A stretch of 63,190 nucleotides of DNA from Arthrobacter sp. TPD3018 (GTDB taxonomy: Bacteria > Pseudomonadota > Alphaproteobacteria > Sphingomonadales > Sphingomonadaceae). The first letter of the stretch is position 1; each line of letters opens with the position of its first letter. The DNA lies in the NCBI GenBank assembly GCA_003075315.1, contig QDFQ01000006.1, forward strand, positions 89,530 to 152,719. Direction: 5' to 3'. This document shows, piece by piece, positions 18,713-27,566 of this stretch. The translations under genes were made by a program, and so were the position numbers. Under the pieces are notes generated by a model. That model had not been told where the DNA came from. It saw nothing but the letters and a program-made list of their open reading frames with translations, and made no database searches.

Positions 18713-18874
18713 ACGTTCGTCCGGGCCTATCTCCGCGCATCGATCGCTGAACAGGACGCCAACCGCGCTCGCGCCGCGCTGGATGCGTTCGCCGCCTCAC
18801 ATGGCCTCCGGATCGCAGCGCGCTATGTCGAACACGAGAGCGGCACTCGCCTAGCCCGACCGGAGCTTTTTTGA
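18713..18874 (+). pseudogene. Serine resolvase N-terminal remnant
   Basis: A translated stretch reads FVRAYLRASIAEQDANRARA, then AFAASHGLRIAARYVEHESG and LARPELF, the conserved N-terminus of sphingomonad/Tn3-type resolvases including the catalytic Ser region. The start codon position holds ACG, and the frame stops at TGA 18872-18874; nothing homologous follows. It marks an old mobile-element boundary at the right edge of the Hachiman-like locus. The rest of 18555-19057 holds nothing I recognise. Confidence 0.7.
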
Positions 18875-19057
18875 CTACCGGACGGGCTGGACAACGACAT
18901 CGGTCTAGCGGCCCACTGGACCCAACGTGCGCCGCAAGAGCATTGACGAAGCGTGGCGTCCTGCGGGCGTGGCCCAGCCTTGCCGTGATCCTGCGTTGAG
19001 CGCCGCGCCTCGATGCAGACTGTGGGACTTACACGAAAAACTTGGTAGCGCTGCATC

Positions 19058-19306
19058 ATGCCAAAGGTAATCATCGCCGATAACGTCAGGCTGCCTCTCG
19101 CCGAGCTTTTCGGCGGAAGGCTCAAACAGCGTCGCCTTGCTCACAACATGACGCAAGCCCAACTCGCCGAGCGGACCGGCAGCACGGCCGCCTACATTTC
19201 GCAGGTCGAGCGCGCACAGGCCAATCCGACGCTCGATCTCATGGCGAAGATTGCCGAAGTTCTCGACACCGATGTGTGGGATTTGCTTCGTCCGAACAAC
19301 GACTAG
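19058..19306 (+). CDS. Small XRE-family helix-turn-helix regulator
   Basis: 82-aa Cro/CI-type DNA-binding protein. A single HTH_XRE domain covers most of it: LKQRRLAHNMTQAQLAERTG, then STAAYISQVERAQANPTLDL and a last helix. ATG at 19058 fits the domain start with a short leader. It stands alone between the resolvase remnant and the second small regulator, upstream of the secretion operon, and could be an element or restriction-type control protein. Target unknown. Confidence 0.88.
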   Translation: MPKVIIADNVRLPLAELFGGRLKQRRLAHNMTQAQLAERTGSTAAYISQVERAQANPTLDLMAKIAEVLDTDVWDLLRPNND

Positions 19307-19454
19307 GAACCTAATCACTCCGAATTAATCGCTTCTTGCATCCAAACACGGCGTTGTTCCTTTTACGCTGGCCTCCTAAATCCAATTGGGTAGCAATCGA
19401 CTGCTTCGAGCAACCGGACAAAGCGGTATCTGGTCTATCGTATGGAGTGTCGGC

Positions 19455-19736
19455 GTGAGCGATGGTAAAGCGATGCGACGTCGCTTCGGTCTGAGGATCG
19501 CGGCGCTGGCAGATCGATCCGGGCTCTCTGTTGAAGTCCTGGCGGCGCGGGCGACACTTTCCGTGCAGCGCATCAAGGATATCATGGGCGCGACGTCAGA
19601 CTGCGTGACGTTACGCGAGATGACGCTGCTTTCTAATATCCTCATCACCCCCGTCGCTGATCTTCTTGCTCCTTCTGACCCGGTCGGGATCGTACCGTTC
19701 GAGAAAGTTGAACAAGGTGGAGCGCGACACGCGTAG
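19455..19736 (+). CDS. Small HTH-like protein
   Basis: 93 aa from GTG 19455 (a TTG at 19386 would add 23 unrelated residues). It looks like a divergent helix-turn-helix: RRRFGLRIAALADRSGLSVE, LAARATLSVQRIKDIMG, then LREMTLLSNILITPVADLL. The arrangement resembles XRE-type domains in which a small C-terminal part caps the HTH. Its 3' end overlaps the convergent recombinase-like gene by 126 bp. Moderate confidence because of that overlap and the weak start. Confidence 0.5.
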   Translation: MSDGKAMRRRFGLRIAALADRSGLSVEVLAARATLSVQRIKDIMGATSDCVTLREMTLLSNILITPVADLLAPSDPVGIVPFEKVEQGGARHA

Positions 19737-20150
19737 CTCCTGGGCGACATCGGTTGCCGTCGCCCCCGGTGACTCCAGCCTCGATTTGATCGCAGGCAGA
19801 TCATCTGGGTCGAGAAGCCGTTTGCGCCCCCGCGACGCTGTCTCGGGATGTGTTTTTAACCCGTGCAAATAACGATGGTGCCCATCAAGGGCGCGGATCA
19901 GCGCGTGAAGCTTGTCGTCAGGTGCGGGTTCGATGACAACGCCCGCCGCTACGATCTCGAACGCGATGCCGCGGCGGAGCATCCGGTCGATAAGGCGGAT
20001 CAACGTCGGGGTGGAAAGTGTGATACACGACAGATCATAAACCACGACCCTGTCGCCGGCCTCAAGTTGGAGACCGCTGCGTGCGAGCAGATCGCCCAGC
20101 TTGTTGAAGCTCTGACGGCCCGCAACGACGATGAGCGCCTCGGAGTTCAT
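19611..20150 (-). CDS. Serine-recombinase-like protein lacking a clear catalytic serine
   Basis: 179 aa from ATG 20150 (the frame stays open to 20333, but the fold starts here). The middle resembles the resolvase core: GDRVVVYDLSCITLSTPTLI, then LIDRMLRRGIAFEIV. The C-terminus carries a resolvase-type HTH: LDPDDLPAIKSRL, ATATDVAQELRVSRSTLFNFL. The N-terminal catalytic motif (Tyr-x-Arg-x-Ser) is replaced by VVAGRQSFNK, and the usual LDR is DLS, so strand cleavage is doubtful. Convergent with the small HTH gene and divergent from the secretion operon (292 bp apart); a regulatory role there is inference. Confidence 0.65.
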   Translation of the reverse strand: MNSEALIVVAGRQSFNKLGDLLARSGLQLEAGDRVVVYDLSCITLSTPTLIRLIDRMLRRGIAFEIVAAGVVIEPAPDDKLHALIRALDGHHRYLHGLKTHPETASRGRKRLLDPDDLPAIKSRLESPGATATDVAQELRVSRSTLFNFLERYDPDRVRRSKKISDGGDEDIRKQRHLA

Positions 20151-20441
20151 GGCGGCCTTCTGATCGTCGATCGTCGCCGATCCTTGGCATTCCGCGAGGA
20201 ACGCGACGACTTTTCCCACCCCTGCCCTCCTCTCGATGAACGGCGCCAGCGCCACCGTGTGCCGGGCGCGAATTCTGTAGGTCAACCATAGGCTCCGAGC
20301 AACACGGTGCGCGTCGAAGACCGGCCTGACCACGCAACCGCCGGCACCCAGGAAGGCCGTTAAAGCGACTCTGCCGAATTTCCATCTTGCGTCATTTTCG
20401 TTTTAGAGTTTATTTGGACTGCACCAGATGGACGGAGCATC

Positions 20442-21233
20442 ATGCTTCCAGCGGCACTCACAGCGAAGGCAATCCAGCTCTGCGCAGCCATGGTTGGACC
20501 CGCTCAGCCAATCTCGGCGGGGTCCTTTCCGGTTGCCGTGATCAGCGGCGCTACCTTGCTGCGAGAGCCGCAGAACCTCGCGGATGCGGAAGCGACGGTA
20601 CGCGACCTTCTCGCCCTCAGGGCCGACTTCACCGCGGGTCCGCTCCAGATCGCGGGGCGCCATTTTACGACCTTCGGGGTCACTCCATCGACGGTGTTTG
20701 ATCCATGCAGTCTCGCGCGTGTCGGCGATGGCGGCCGCGGATCGCCGCTCGCCGGTACCGAAAGCGTATCAGATGTGGTCAGCCTGCTTCGCAAGGCGTT
20801 CGGCGCCCGCGTCACCGATACGATCCGACCGGCGAATGCGACATATGGGGCCCGCTACAGCTGGCACAAAGTCGGACAAGCCGTCGACTTCGTGCCGGCT
20901 GGCGGCGTCGGGACGATCGATCGTTGCCGGATCCGGGCACTGATGGCCCAGCACGGCATCCGGATCATCGAGCTCCTTGGCCCAGGCGATCAAGGGCATT
21001 CCAATCACTGGCACGTCGCGTTCGCCCGCCCGGGACAGACCATAGACCGGACGCAGCACATCGAGGACGGCGAAGACTGGTTCTTGGACGTCGCGCGGAA
21101 CGGTAGCGGGCAGCAACCCGCCGGAACCAGGCAGCTGGACGCGGTCCCCGAGGGGTCGGTTGCCGAGCCGAGACCTGCGGCGTGGGACGTCTTCGCGACG
21201 ACCGGTCCTCGTTCGCTTCAAGGAGGTGGATGA
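20442..21233 (+). CDS. M15-family peptidoglycan peptidase of the conjugation operon
   Basis: 263 aa. The C-terminal half shows the M15-type zinc peptidase pattern: YSWHKVGQAVDFVP (His and Asp ligands) and HSNHWHVAF (His ligand). It would cut peptide cross-links to let the secretion channel cross the wall. A weak signal or hydrophobic stretch lies at the N-terminus. First gene of the secretion operon; the preceding 108 bp are A/T-rich (20390-20420), a likely promoter zone though no clean -35/-10 is seen. Its stop overlaps the start region of the next gene. Confidence 0.75.
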   Translation: MLPAALTAKAIQLCAAMVGPAQPISAGSFPVAVISGATLLREPQNLADAEATVRDLLALRADFTAGPLQIAGRHFTTFGVTPSTVFDPCSLARVGDGGRGSPLAGTESVSDVVSLLRKAFGARVTDTIRPANATYGARYSWHKVGQAVDFVPAGGVGTIDRCRIRALMAQHGIRIIELLGPGDQGHSNHWHVAFARPGQTIDRTQHIEDGEDWFLDVARNGSGQQPAGTRQLDAVPEGSVAEPRPAAWDVFATTGPRSLQGGG

Positions 21234-21586
21234 TGCTGGCACGGACTCTCAAGACGATCTCGCAGAGCGCAGCGGGCGTCGTGATCCCCCTTGCCGGCGT
21301 GTTGGCGATCGCGGTGCCACAGCCGGCACGCGCGTCCGACTGGGGTTGTCAGGTCGTTCTGTGTCTCGCGACACCGGGCTCGCCGACGACCTATCCCGCC
21401 TGTGTGCCACCAATTACGAAGCTCTGGCAGCATCTCGCGATCGGTGGCGTGTTCCCCAGCTGCATCGGCGTCGGCATCCGGACGCGTCAAACGAAACATG
21501 GCTACAGCCTCACCGTCTCTAAGTCAGATGGAACGACGGCACGCTACCAGCTCGACACGCGCTACCAGACGGTGACGTCCCAATGA
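21233..21586 (+). CDS. TrbM/KikA-like small periplasmic conjugation protein
   Basis: 117 aa. A strong Shine-Dalgarno AAGGAGG (21220-21226) serves ATG 21230 or 21233; 21233 has the better spacing. A signal peptide (ending ARA-SD) precedes a mature part with the Cys pattern CQVVLCLATPGSP, PACVPPI and FPSC, as in TrbM/KikA proteins of IncP/IncN-type transfer regions. It lies between two wall enzymes and probably assists pilus assembly or wall passage. The exact role of TrbM is not known. Confidence 0.7.
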   Translation: MLARTLKTISQSAAGVVIPLAGVLAIAVPQPARASDWGCQVVLCLATPGSPTTYPACVPPITKLWQHLAIGGVFPSCIGVGIRTRQTKHGYSLTVSKSDGTTARYQLDTRYQTVTSQ

Positions 21587-22188
21587 GCTACGACGTACCG
21601 GCCATCATCGCCTTGGCGAAAGCCTGCGCTCCCGAGATCGCGACCGAAGCGATCGTGCCGCTCGTCCTCACCGAGAGCGGCGGCGAGCCGTTGCAGATAA
21701 ACGTGAACAAGGGTCCCCGTGTTCGCGCAAGAACAGTTCCGGAGGGAGCGGCGCTGGTACGCCGCTATATCGCGGCGGGCTACACGGTCGACGTCGGCCT
21801 CGCCCAGATCAACTCAGCAAATTTCACCCGTCTCGGCGTGACGATCGAGAGCGTGTTTGAGCCATGCAATAATCTTCGTCTTGCCTCGGTGATCCTGCAG
21901 CGCAGCTACGACACCGCCGCCCGGCATTATTCGGGGTTGGACGCGATCTCTGCGACGTACTCGATGTACAACACCGGGTCCCTCACCCGTGGTCTACGCA
22001 ACGGCTATGCAGGCCGCGTCTGGTCAGCCGCGGTGAACCTGGGGTCCATTGAAACCGCTCCAGCCCTGCCAGGAGTTGACACTGCTGCGGCGACACGCGC
22101 GGCTTCGGCGGCACACCCAACGCTGACAGCCCAAGACCAATGGGTCGTCGGCCCGCTTTCGCCGACCACAGTCACGGTGTTCAAATGA
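21583..22188 (+). CDS. virB1: Lytic transglycosylase VirB1
   Basis: 201-aa wall-opening enzyme of the type IV secretion system. The catalytic Glu sits in LVLTESGGEPLQINVN; then VDVGLAQINSANF and FEPCNNLRLAS follow, as in VirB1/SLT-type lysozyme-like domains, and YNTGS occurs near the end of the fold. No obvious Sec signal is visible. It overlaps the TrbM-like gene by 4 bp and the next gene by 4 bp. Confidence 0.92.
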   Translation: MSYDVPAIIALAKACAPEIATEAIVPLVLTESGGEPLQINVNKGPRVRARTVPEGAALVRRYIAAGYTVDVGLAQINSANFTRLGVTIESVFEPCNNLRLASVILQRSYDTAARHYSGLDAISATYSMYNTGSLTRGLRNGYAGRVWSAAVNLGSIETAPALPGVDTAAATRAASAAHPTLTAQDQWVVGPLSPTTVTVFK

Positions 22189-23486
22189 GCGGCGCCAACA
22201 GCATCGTCCGGGACGACCGAATGCCTGTGGTTCCAGCCGAGCCGGCCGGCTTCGAGCTACCACCGGCCCTGGCCGGGCGATACGACGTTCGTGTCGTTGA
22301 CGGTGCCGATGGCGAGCAGCGGATCGGTCTCTTCCGGCCCACTGATCGCGATGGACCCTCGATCGAGATCACGAACGATCGCATCGTTGCGCGAAGTGAG
22401 GACGCCGAGACGGTGGCCGCCCTCGTGACAATCGCGCAGCATAGCGGCTGGGATCGCATCGCGGTCGACGGGTCGCCGGAGTTTCGGCAGGCCGTTTGGG
22501 AGGCCGCGACCCGCGAAGGACTTAGGGTCAGTGGCTACGATCCCAGCTTCAACGAGCAAGAGCGCGTGGAGCAGGCCAGACGCGCATCGAAGGAGCGCCG
22601 CGAGCGCGACGCTCAGCAGGGAGCCGCTGCCCCGCCGCGCATTGACATTGTCGGCGAAACACATCCCAAGGCAGCGATGACTCCGCCGGAGGCGGATGGC
22701 CGCGGCGCGCTGCGCGACGATGACGGAAACGCGTTATCGAGCGGCGACCGAAAGCTCCTCCTCACGGTCAGCCGGCATATCGAGGACCGCAAAAGTCTCG
22801 ATGCGCCCCTGCGTCCAGGCATGGATGCTTTCGATCGCGACGTTCGATCGGAGCGCCTCGATCATAATCGCGAGGCAGTAAACACGTCTCTGGAGCGCGC
22901 CCTCGAGAGCCCAACGCTGGCTGCGGCGTTCGAGCAGGTGGGATACGGGCCGGACCGGTTGCGCTCACTGGACATGGTCGACGAAAGCCATGGCGAAATC
23001 GCCGACGCGATCGCTCGCGTGCGATCGGGGATGCACCGCGAAACCCCTCATCTAGAGGCAAGCGAGCCACAGCGCGCCACCAGCGCCATTGCCGATGAAC
23101 TAGAAGACGCCGCCCGCACGAAGCATTCGGCCGCCGGCAGCGGAACGCTGATCGACCGAGAGCCGACTGTCGGGGAACGTCAGGACCGCGACGCGAGTGC
23201 GAGACAGCGCGAGAGCGAAGAACTGGCGGAGATCTTTCTGAACGGGACCATCGATCGCGTCTCGGCCGATCCACGGCTCGCCGGCGCGCGCGAGGCACAG
23301 GCCGCGATGGAGCTCCATATCGGCGAGGTCTTCGGCGGTGATGCGGGCCGCATGGCAACCGCTAACCTCGAAAGCCGACAGATGATTTCGGACGTGCTGC
23401 GGCGGGGGTTCGAGGTTTCAGTGCGTGAGCCGACCCCGGTTCGACAGGTCGAGCCGATCCAGATCCGATCCGACATGGAGCGGTAG
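22185..23486 (+). CDS. LPD7-domain protein inserted in the virB operon
   Basis: 433 aa from ATG 22185 (overlap of 4 bp with virB1). Residues about 70-130 form an LPD7 (large polyvalent protein-associated) domain: VAALVTIAQHSGWDRIAVDG, then EFRQAVWEAATREGLRVSGY. The rest is charged and helical, rich in Arg/Glu, with no enzyme motif. LPD7 domains are usually attached to relaxases or DNA-transfer proteins, so a DNA-processing or substrate role is plausible. Its place between virB1 and virB2 is unusual. Confidence 0.72.
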   Translation: MSGANSIVRDDRMPVVPAEPAGFELPPALAGRYDVRVVDGADGEQRIGLFRPTDRDGPSIEITNDRIVARSEDAETVAALVTIAQHSGWDRIAVDGSPEFRQAVWEAATREGLRVSGYDPSFNEQERVEQARRASKERRERDAQQGAAAPPRIDIVGETHPKAAMTPPEADGRGALRDDDGNALSSGDRKLLLTVSRHIEDRKSLDAPLRPGMDAFDRDVRSERLDHNREAVNTSLERALESPTLAAAFEQVGYGPDRLRSLDMVDESHGEIADAIARVRSGMHRETPHLEASEPQRATSAIADELEDAARTKHSAAGSGTLIDREPTVGERQDRDASARQRESEELAEIFLNGTIDRVSADPRLAGAREAQAAMELHIGEVFGGDAGRMATANLESRQMISDVLRRGFEVSVREPTPVRQVEPIQIRSDMER

Positions 23487-23494
23487 AGCTAGCG

Positions 23495-23833
23495 ATGGAG
23501 ACCCCTATGAAGTTTACGTCGAACATGGGCAGGCTGATGTCCGATCGTCGTGCCCGGCAACTGATCGGCGTCGCCGGCATGATTGCTCTCGCCGCGATCG
23601 CGCAGCCGGCACTTGCCCAGAGTAGCGGAACCGCAATCGAAGGCGGGCTCAACACCATCAAGGACTGGATGGTTACGGTTGCCGGCGTCGTCGGTGTGAT
23701 CGCGGTCATGGCAGTCGGTTATGCGAAACTAACGGGCCGCATGGACTGGGGACGCGCCGTCACCGTGCTGATCGGCATTGGCATCATCTTCTCGGCGACG
23801 ACGATCGTCGGCTGGATGAGCTCGGGTGGCTGA
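23495..23833 (+). CDS. virB2: Major pilin VirB2
   Basis: 112-aa prepilin. A long signal region ends in QPALAQ, followed by a mature peptide of about 70 residues with two hydrophobic helices (WMVTVAGVVGVIAVMAVGYA and a second ending in IIFSATTIVGW), the standard VirB2/TrbC layout. A second ATG at 23507 is a possible start. It overlaps virB3 by 8 bp. Confidence 0.9.
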   Translation: METPMKFTSNMGRLMSDRRARQLIGVAGMIALAAIAQPALAQSSGTAIEGGLNTIKDWMVTVAGVVGVIAVMAVGYAKLTGRMDWGRAVTVLIGIGIIFSATTIVGWMSSGG

Positions 23834-24167
23834 AGCCGACAAATTGGCGGAAGATAAGGTCTTCCTCGCCTTGACCAGGCCGTCGGTCTTCATGGGACTG
23901 CCGCTCGAGGCGATCATGCCGATCATCATGGTCTGCATGGTCCTGTGGGGGATCATGCATAACCCGTTCTATCCCCTGGCATTGTTCGGCGCGCTCTACT
24001 TCCCGGCGCGGATGGTCGTCCACTACGACTACAATGCCTTTCGGTTGTGGGGCCTTTGGTTCCAGACGGTTTTCCTGTCGAAGAACCGGAAGTTCTGGGG
24101 TGGCGGGAGCTATTCTCCCGTCCGCCTCGGGAAGGCCGTTAGACGCAAGCAGTTCGGCAATGACTGA
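23826..24167 (+). CDS. virB3: Inner-membrane channel protein VirB3
   Basis: 113 aa, GTG start overlapping virB2 by 8 bp. One N-terminal hydrophobic hairpin (ALTRPSVFMGLPLEAIM and following helix) is typical of VirB3, which sits with VirB4 at the inner-membrane complex. The TRP-x(5)-G segment is a recurrent VirB3 feature. Its end overlaps virB4 by 8 bp. Confidence 0.92.
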   Translation: MAEADKLAEDKVFLALTRPSVFMGLPLEAIMPIIMVCMVLWGIMHNPFYPLALFGALYFPARMVVHYDYNAFRLWGLWFQTVFLSKNRKFWGGGSYSPVRLGKAVRRKQFGND

Positions 24168-26526
24168 CACCCGGCTGCAGCACAAGCGCGTTGCCGTGCG
24201 CGAGACGGACGACGTCAAGTTCATCCCCTACACCCGGCACGTCGACGACACAGTCGTAGCCCTCGAAGACGGCTCGCTGATGCGACTATATCGCGTCGAC
24301 GGACGGCCCTTCGAGACGAGCGATATCGCCGACCTCAACACCTGGCACACCAAGCTCAACATCACCTGGCGATCGATCGGTGACGATCGTGTCGCATTGT
24401 GGACGCATCTCGTTCGAACAGCGACCGATCCGGTCCTCGGCGGTGACTTCCATTCGGATTTCGCCCGGCGGCTGCAAGATCGCTACTCTGAGGCGTTGAG
24501 GGAGAAGGTCCTCTACCACAACGAGTTCTATGTTGCGGTCATCGTGCGGCCATCGAGCATGGCCGGCGACCAGGTAGCGCGCTTCTTTGGACGACGGAGT
24601 AGCCCCGACGAACTCGACACGCGCGCGTTGGCGATCATGGCGGACAAGTGCCGCGACTTTGAAACGCTGCTGGCGGACGCCGCCCCCGAGCCACTGTCAC
24701 TCTATGAACATGACGGCATCCTGTTCTCGAAGCCCATGGAGGTGCTGCACTTCATTCTGACGGGCGACCGCATCCGCGTGCCCCTGCTGGATGGCCGTCT
24801 GGGACAGGCGCTGTACCAATCCCGCGTGGTGTTCGGCCGGGAAGCGGCCGAGATCCGGCTGCCGCACAAGTCGCATTATCTCGGGATGTTCGGCGTCCGC
24901 GAGTATGTCGCGAGCACGCGAACAGGGCAGTTCAACAGCCTGCTCAAGCTCGATTTCCCCTTTGTGCTGACGCAGAGCTTCGCCCCGCTGGTAAAACAGG
25001 CCGCTAGCGAGCGCTTTTCCAAGAAATACAAGCAGATGACGTCGTCGGATGATGCCGGCGTCAGCCAAGCGATCGAGCTTCTGGACGGCCAGGACGAACT
25101 CATGGCGAACAGGTTCGTCATGGGTGAGCATCACCTGTCGATCTCGGTAATCGACGACGATCCGAAACGGCTGCTCGAGCGGCTATCGATCGCGCGCTCG
25201 GCCGCGGCGGATACCGGGATGGTCATGGCGCGCGAAGATGTCGCGCTCGAGGCGGCGTTCTGGGCACAGCTGCCGGGCAATTTTCGAATGCGGGCACGTC
25301 CAGCGGTGATCAACAGTCGCAATTTTGCTGCGTTGAGCCCTTTCTACACGTTTCCTGCAGGACGCCGATCGGGCAACCATTGGGGTGAGGCGGTCACGCT
25401 GCTTAAGACGCGCGCCGGGTCGTCCTTCTGGTTCAACTTTCATCGCGCCGACATCGGGCACACGCTGATTATCGGCCCGACCGGTGCGGGGAAGACCGTG
25501 CTGCAGAACTTCCTTCAGGCGCAGCTCGAAAAGACCGGCGCACGGCAGATATTCTTCGACAAGGACCGCGGCGCCGAAATTTTTGTCCGAGCCTGTGGAG
25601 GCACCTACCTGACGTTGCGCAATGGCGAGCCAACCGGCTTTGCGCCGCTAAAGGGGTTGCCACCTACTGCGGAGAATATCGCCTTCCTCCGTCAATTCGT
25701 CCGCGTGCTAGTTCGTCGTGAGAACCGGCCACTCACGGTTGCCGAAGACCGTCTCATCGATGACGGCATCGACGCCGTCATGCGGCTTCCCTCATCCGCT
25801 CGCTCAATGGGCGCGCTGCGCGAGATGCTCGGCTACGCGGACGCCGAGGGGATCGGCGCCAGGCTCGAGCGGTGGTGCCAAGGCGGATCGCTAGGCTGGG
25901 CCTTTGACGGCCTGGTCGACGAGGTATCGTTGTCGGCACGGTTCGTCGGCTTCGACATGACGCAATTCCTCGAGAACCCGGAGATCCGCACGCCTACTAT
26001 GCTCTACCTGTTTCACCGGGTGAACGAGCTGCTCGATGGACAGCGGGTCGTCGTCGATATCGACGAGTTTTGGAAAGCGCTGCAGGACGAAGCCTTTCGA
26101 TCGTTCGCGCAGGACGGACTGAAGACCTTCCGCAAGCGCAACGCGTTCATGGTCTTCGGCACGCAGTCACCCGCGGACGCGCTGCGCTCTCCGATCGCCC
26201 ATTCGATCATTGAGCAGACGGCGACCAAGATCCTCCTGCCCAACTCGGATGCGAAGCGTTCCGATTATTGCGACGGGCTGGGACTGACGGAAGCGGAGTT
26301 CCGGCTGATCCGCGAGGATCTGACGCCGGAGAGCCGCTGCTTTCTCGTCAAGCAGGGCCACACCTCCATCGTTGCCAAGCTCGACCTCGGCGGCATGCCA
26401 GATGAGCTGAAAGTCCTGTCCGGACGGGCAGAGACCCTGATCGCCATGGATGAAGCGATCGCCGTCGCCGGCGACCATCCAAACGACTGGCTGCCACTAT
26501 TCTACGTTAACGAGAGGAAAAGCTGA
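24160..26526 (+). CDS. virB4: Secretion ATPase VirB4
   Basis: 788-aa ATPase powering pilus biogenesis and transfer. ATG 24160 is chosen because upstream codons lie in virB3. Walker A GPTGAGKT is at about 440, Walker B near VVVDIDEFWKAL, and the C-terminal FVFGTQSPADAL-like segment is typical of VirB4/TraC ATPases. Full length for the family and the longest gene of the operon. Confidence 0.95.
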   Translation: MTDTRLQHKRVAVRETDDVKFIPYTRHVDDTVVALEDGSLMRLYRVDGRPFETSDIADLNTWHTKLNITWRSIGDDRVALWTHLVRTATDPVLGGDFHSDFARRLQDRYSEALREKVLYHNEFYVAVIVRPSSMAGDQVARFFGRRSSPDELDTRALAIMADKCRDFETLLADAAPEPLSLYEHDGILFSKPMEVLHFILTGDRIRVPLLDGRLGQALYQSRVVFGREAAEIRLPHKSHYLGMFGVREYVASTRTGQFNSLLKLDFPFVLTQSFAPLVKQAASERFSKKYKQMTSSDDAGVSQAIELLDGQDELMANRFVMGEHHLSISVIDDDPKRLLERLSIARSAAADTGMVMAREDVALEAAFWAQLPGNFRMRARPAVINSRNFAALSPFYTFPAGRRSGNHWGEAVTLLKTRAGSSFWFNFHRADIGHTLIIGPTGAGKTVLQNFLQAQLEKTGARQIFFDKDRGAEIFVRACGGTYLTLRNGEPTGFAPLKGLPPTAENIAFLRQFVRVLVRRENRPLTVAEDRLIDDGIDAVMRLPSSARSMGALREMLGYADAEGIGARLERWCQGGSLGWAFDGLVDEVSLSARFVGFDMTQFLENPEIRTPTMLYLFHRVNELLDGQRVVVDIDEFWKALQDEAFRSFAQDGLKTFRKRNAFMVFGTQSPADALRSPIAHSIIEQTATKILLPNSDAKRSDYCDGLGLTEAEFRLIREDLTPESRCFLVKQGHTSIVAKLDLGGMPDELKVLSGRAETLIAMDEAIAVAGDHPNDWLPLFYVNERKS

Positions 26527-26527
26527 C

Positions 26528-27253
26528 ATGCGGATCAAACGGACCTTGCTCGGCCTCGCAGCATCGGTCGGGGTGATCGGACTCGCCGCGCCCGTCGCGG
26601 CGCAGGGCATCCCGGTGTTCGACACGACGACGTATCTCCAAGCGTTGCAGACCGCCCGTCAAACCCTGACCATCGTCGACCAAGGAAGGCAGCAGATCCA
26701 GACGGCCGCCAACCAGTTACAGTCGCTGCAGAAGCTCACCAACATGAGCGAGATCGCCTCGACCCTGAACCTGCCTCAGGTGCGCAACCTCCTCCCCGAC
26801 GCCAATACCGACGCAGCAACGTTGCTATCCGGCAACCTTTCGAGGCTGGGGCCGCTCGGCAACCTCGCCTCGAATATCCAGGCAAGGTACCGTCTTTCAG
26901 GAACCGGATCGTCCGACGCGGACGCAGCCTATGATCTGGCGTTGCGAAACGCCACGGGGGCCGCAGCGACGACCGCGGCACTCGGCGAAAACACCCTGAA
27001 CGTGACCCAAGCACGGACCCAGGGCCTCGATCAGCTCCGCCAGCAATTGGCGAGCGCCCGCGATCCGAAGGATGTCATGGACCTGCAGGCGCGCATCGCG
27101 GTCGAACAGGCGCAGCTCCAGAACGATATGCTCAAGATGCAGGCGGTCCAGATGGCCCAAGCCGGTGCGGCAAATCTGGCCGCAAGTGCTGCGCTGGTAT
27201 CCGCAGGCCGCAACGAGTCAGCGTTCTTCGAGGCCAACACGATCCGGAGGTAA
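26528..27253 (+). CDS. virB5: Minor pilin VirB5
   Basis: 241 aa, ATG 26528, one base after the virB4 stop. A signal peptide (cleavage near VAAQG) precedes a mostly helical mature protein with TARQTLTIVDQGRQQIQTA and long Gln/Ala-rich helices, as in VirB5/TraC minor pilins at the pilus tip. Its last residues (AFFEANTIRR) closely resemble the end of the next protein (DFFKANTLRK). Confidence 0.9.
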   Translation: MRIKRTLLGLAASVGVIGLAAPVAAQGIPVFDTTTYLQALQTARQTLTIVDQGRQQIQTAANQLQSLQKLTNMSEIASTLNLPQVRNLLPDANTDAATLLSGNLSRLGPLGNLASNIQARYRLSGTGSSDADAAYDLALRNATGAAATTAALGENTLNVTQARTQGLDQLRQQLASARDPKDVMDLQARIAVEQAQLQNDMLKMQAVQMAQAGAANLAASAALVSAGRNESAFFEANTIRR

Positions 27254-27254
27254 C

Positions 27255-27524
27255 ATGCGTCGGTTCATTTCATTATGTGGGCTACTGACCGTCTGCGCGT
27301 GCCAACAGCAAGTCTCCATTCCCACCGCCAAGCAACTTATCGCCGATCGATCGCTGCTGACCGAGTGGCAGGGCAAATGTGACACTGGCGAATACAGCCA
27401 GCTTTCGCCGGCGCGAAAGGCCGAGTTCTGCGCGACCACGCAGGAGGCCACCATCTCCGTCGCACAGATGCAGGCGGGCAAGAAGGATTCGGATTTCTTC
27501 AAGGCGAACACGCTGAGGAAGTGA
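27255..27524 (+). CDS. Small lipoprotein, EexN-like entry-exclusion candidate
   Basis: 89 aa from ATG 27255. A short signal and lipobox (LLTVCAC) mark a lipoprotein; the mature part has two further Cys (GKCDTG, EFCATT). EexN-type entry-exclusion lipoproteins sit exactly here, between virB5 and virB6, in IncN/IncW-like operons, so this probably blocks uptake of the same element. It shares a C-terminal motif with VirB5, FF-(E/K)-ANT-(I/L)-R. Function inferred from position and lipobox. Confidence 0.7.
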   Translation: MRRFISLCGLLTVCACQQQVSIPTAKQLIADRSLLTEWQGKCDTGEYSQLSPARKAEFCATTQEATISVAQMQAGKKDSDFFKANTLRK

Positions 27525-27566
27525 TGCTCGTGCGGTGTCGGTTCGCAATATCAGGACGGGTTTAGC

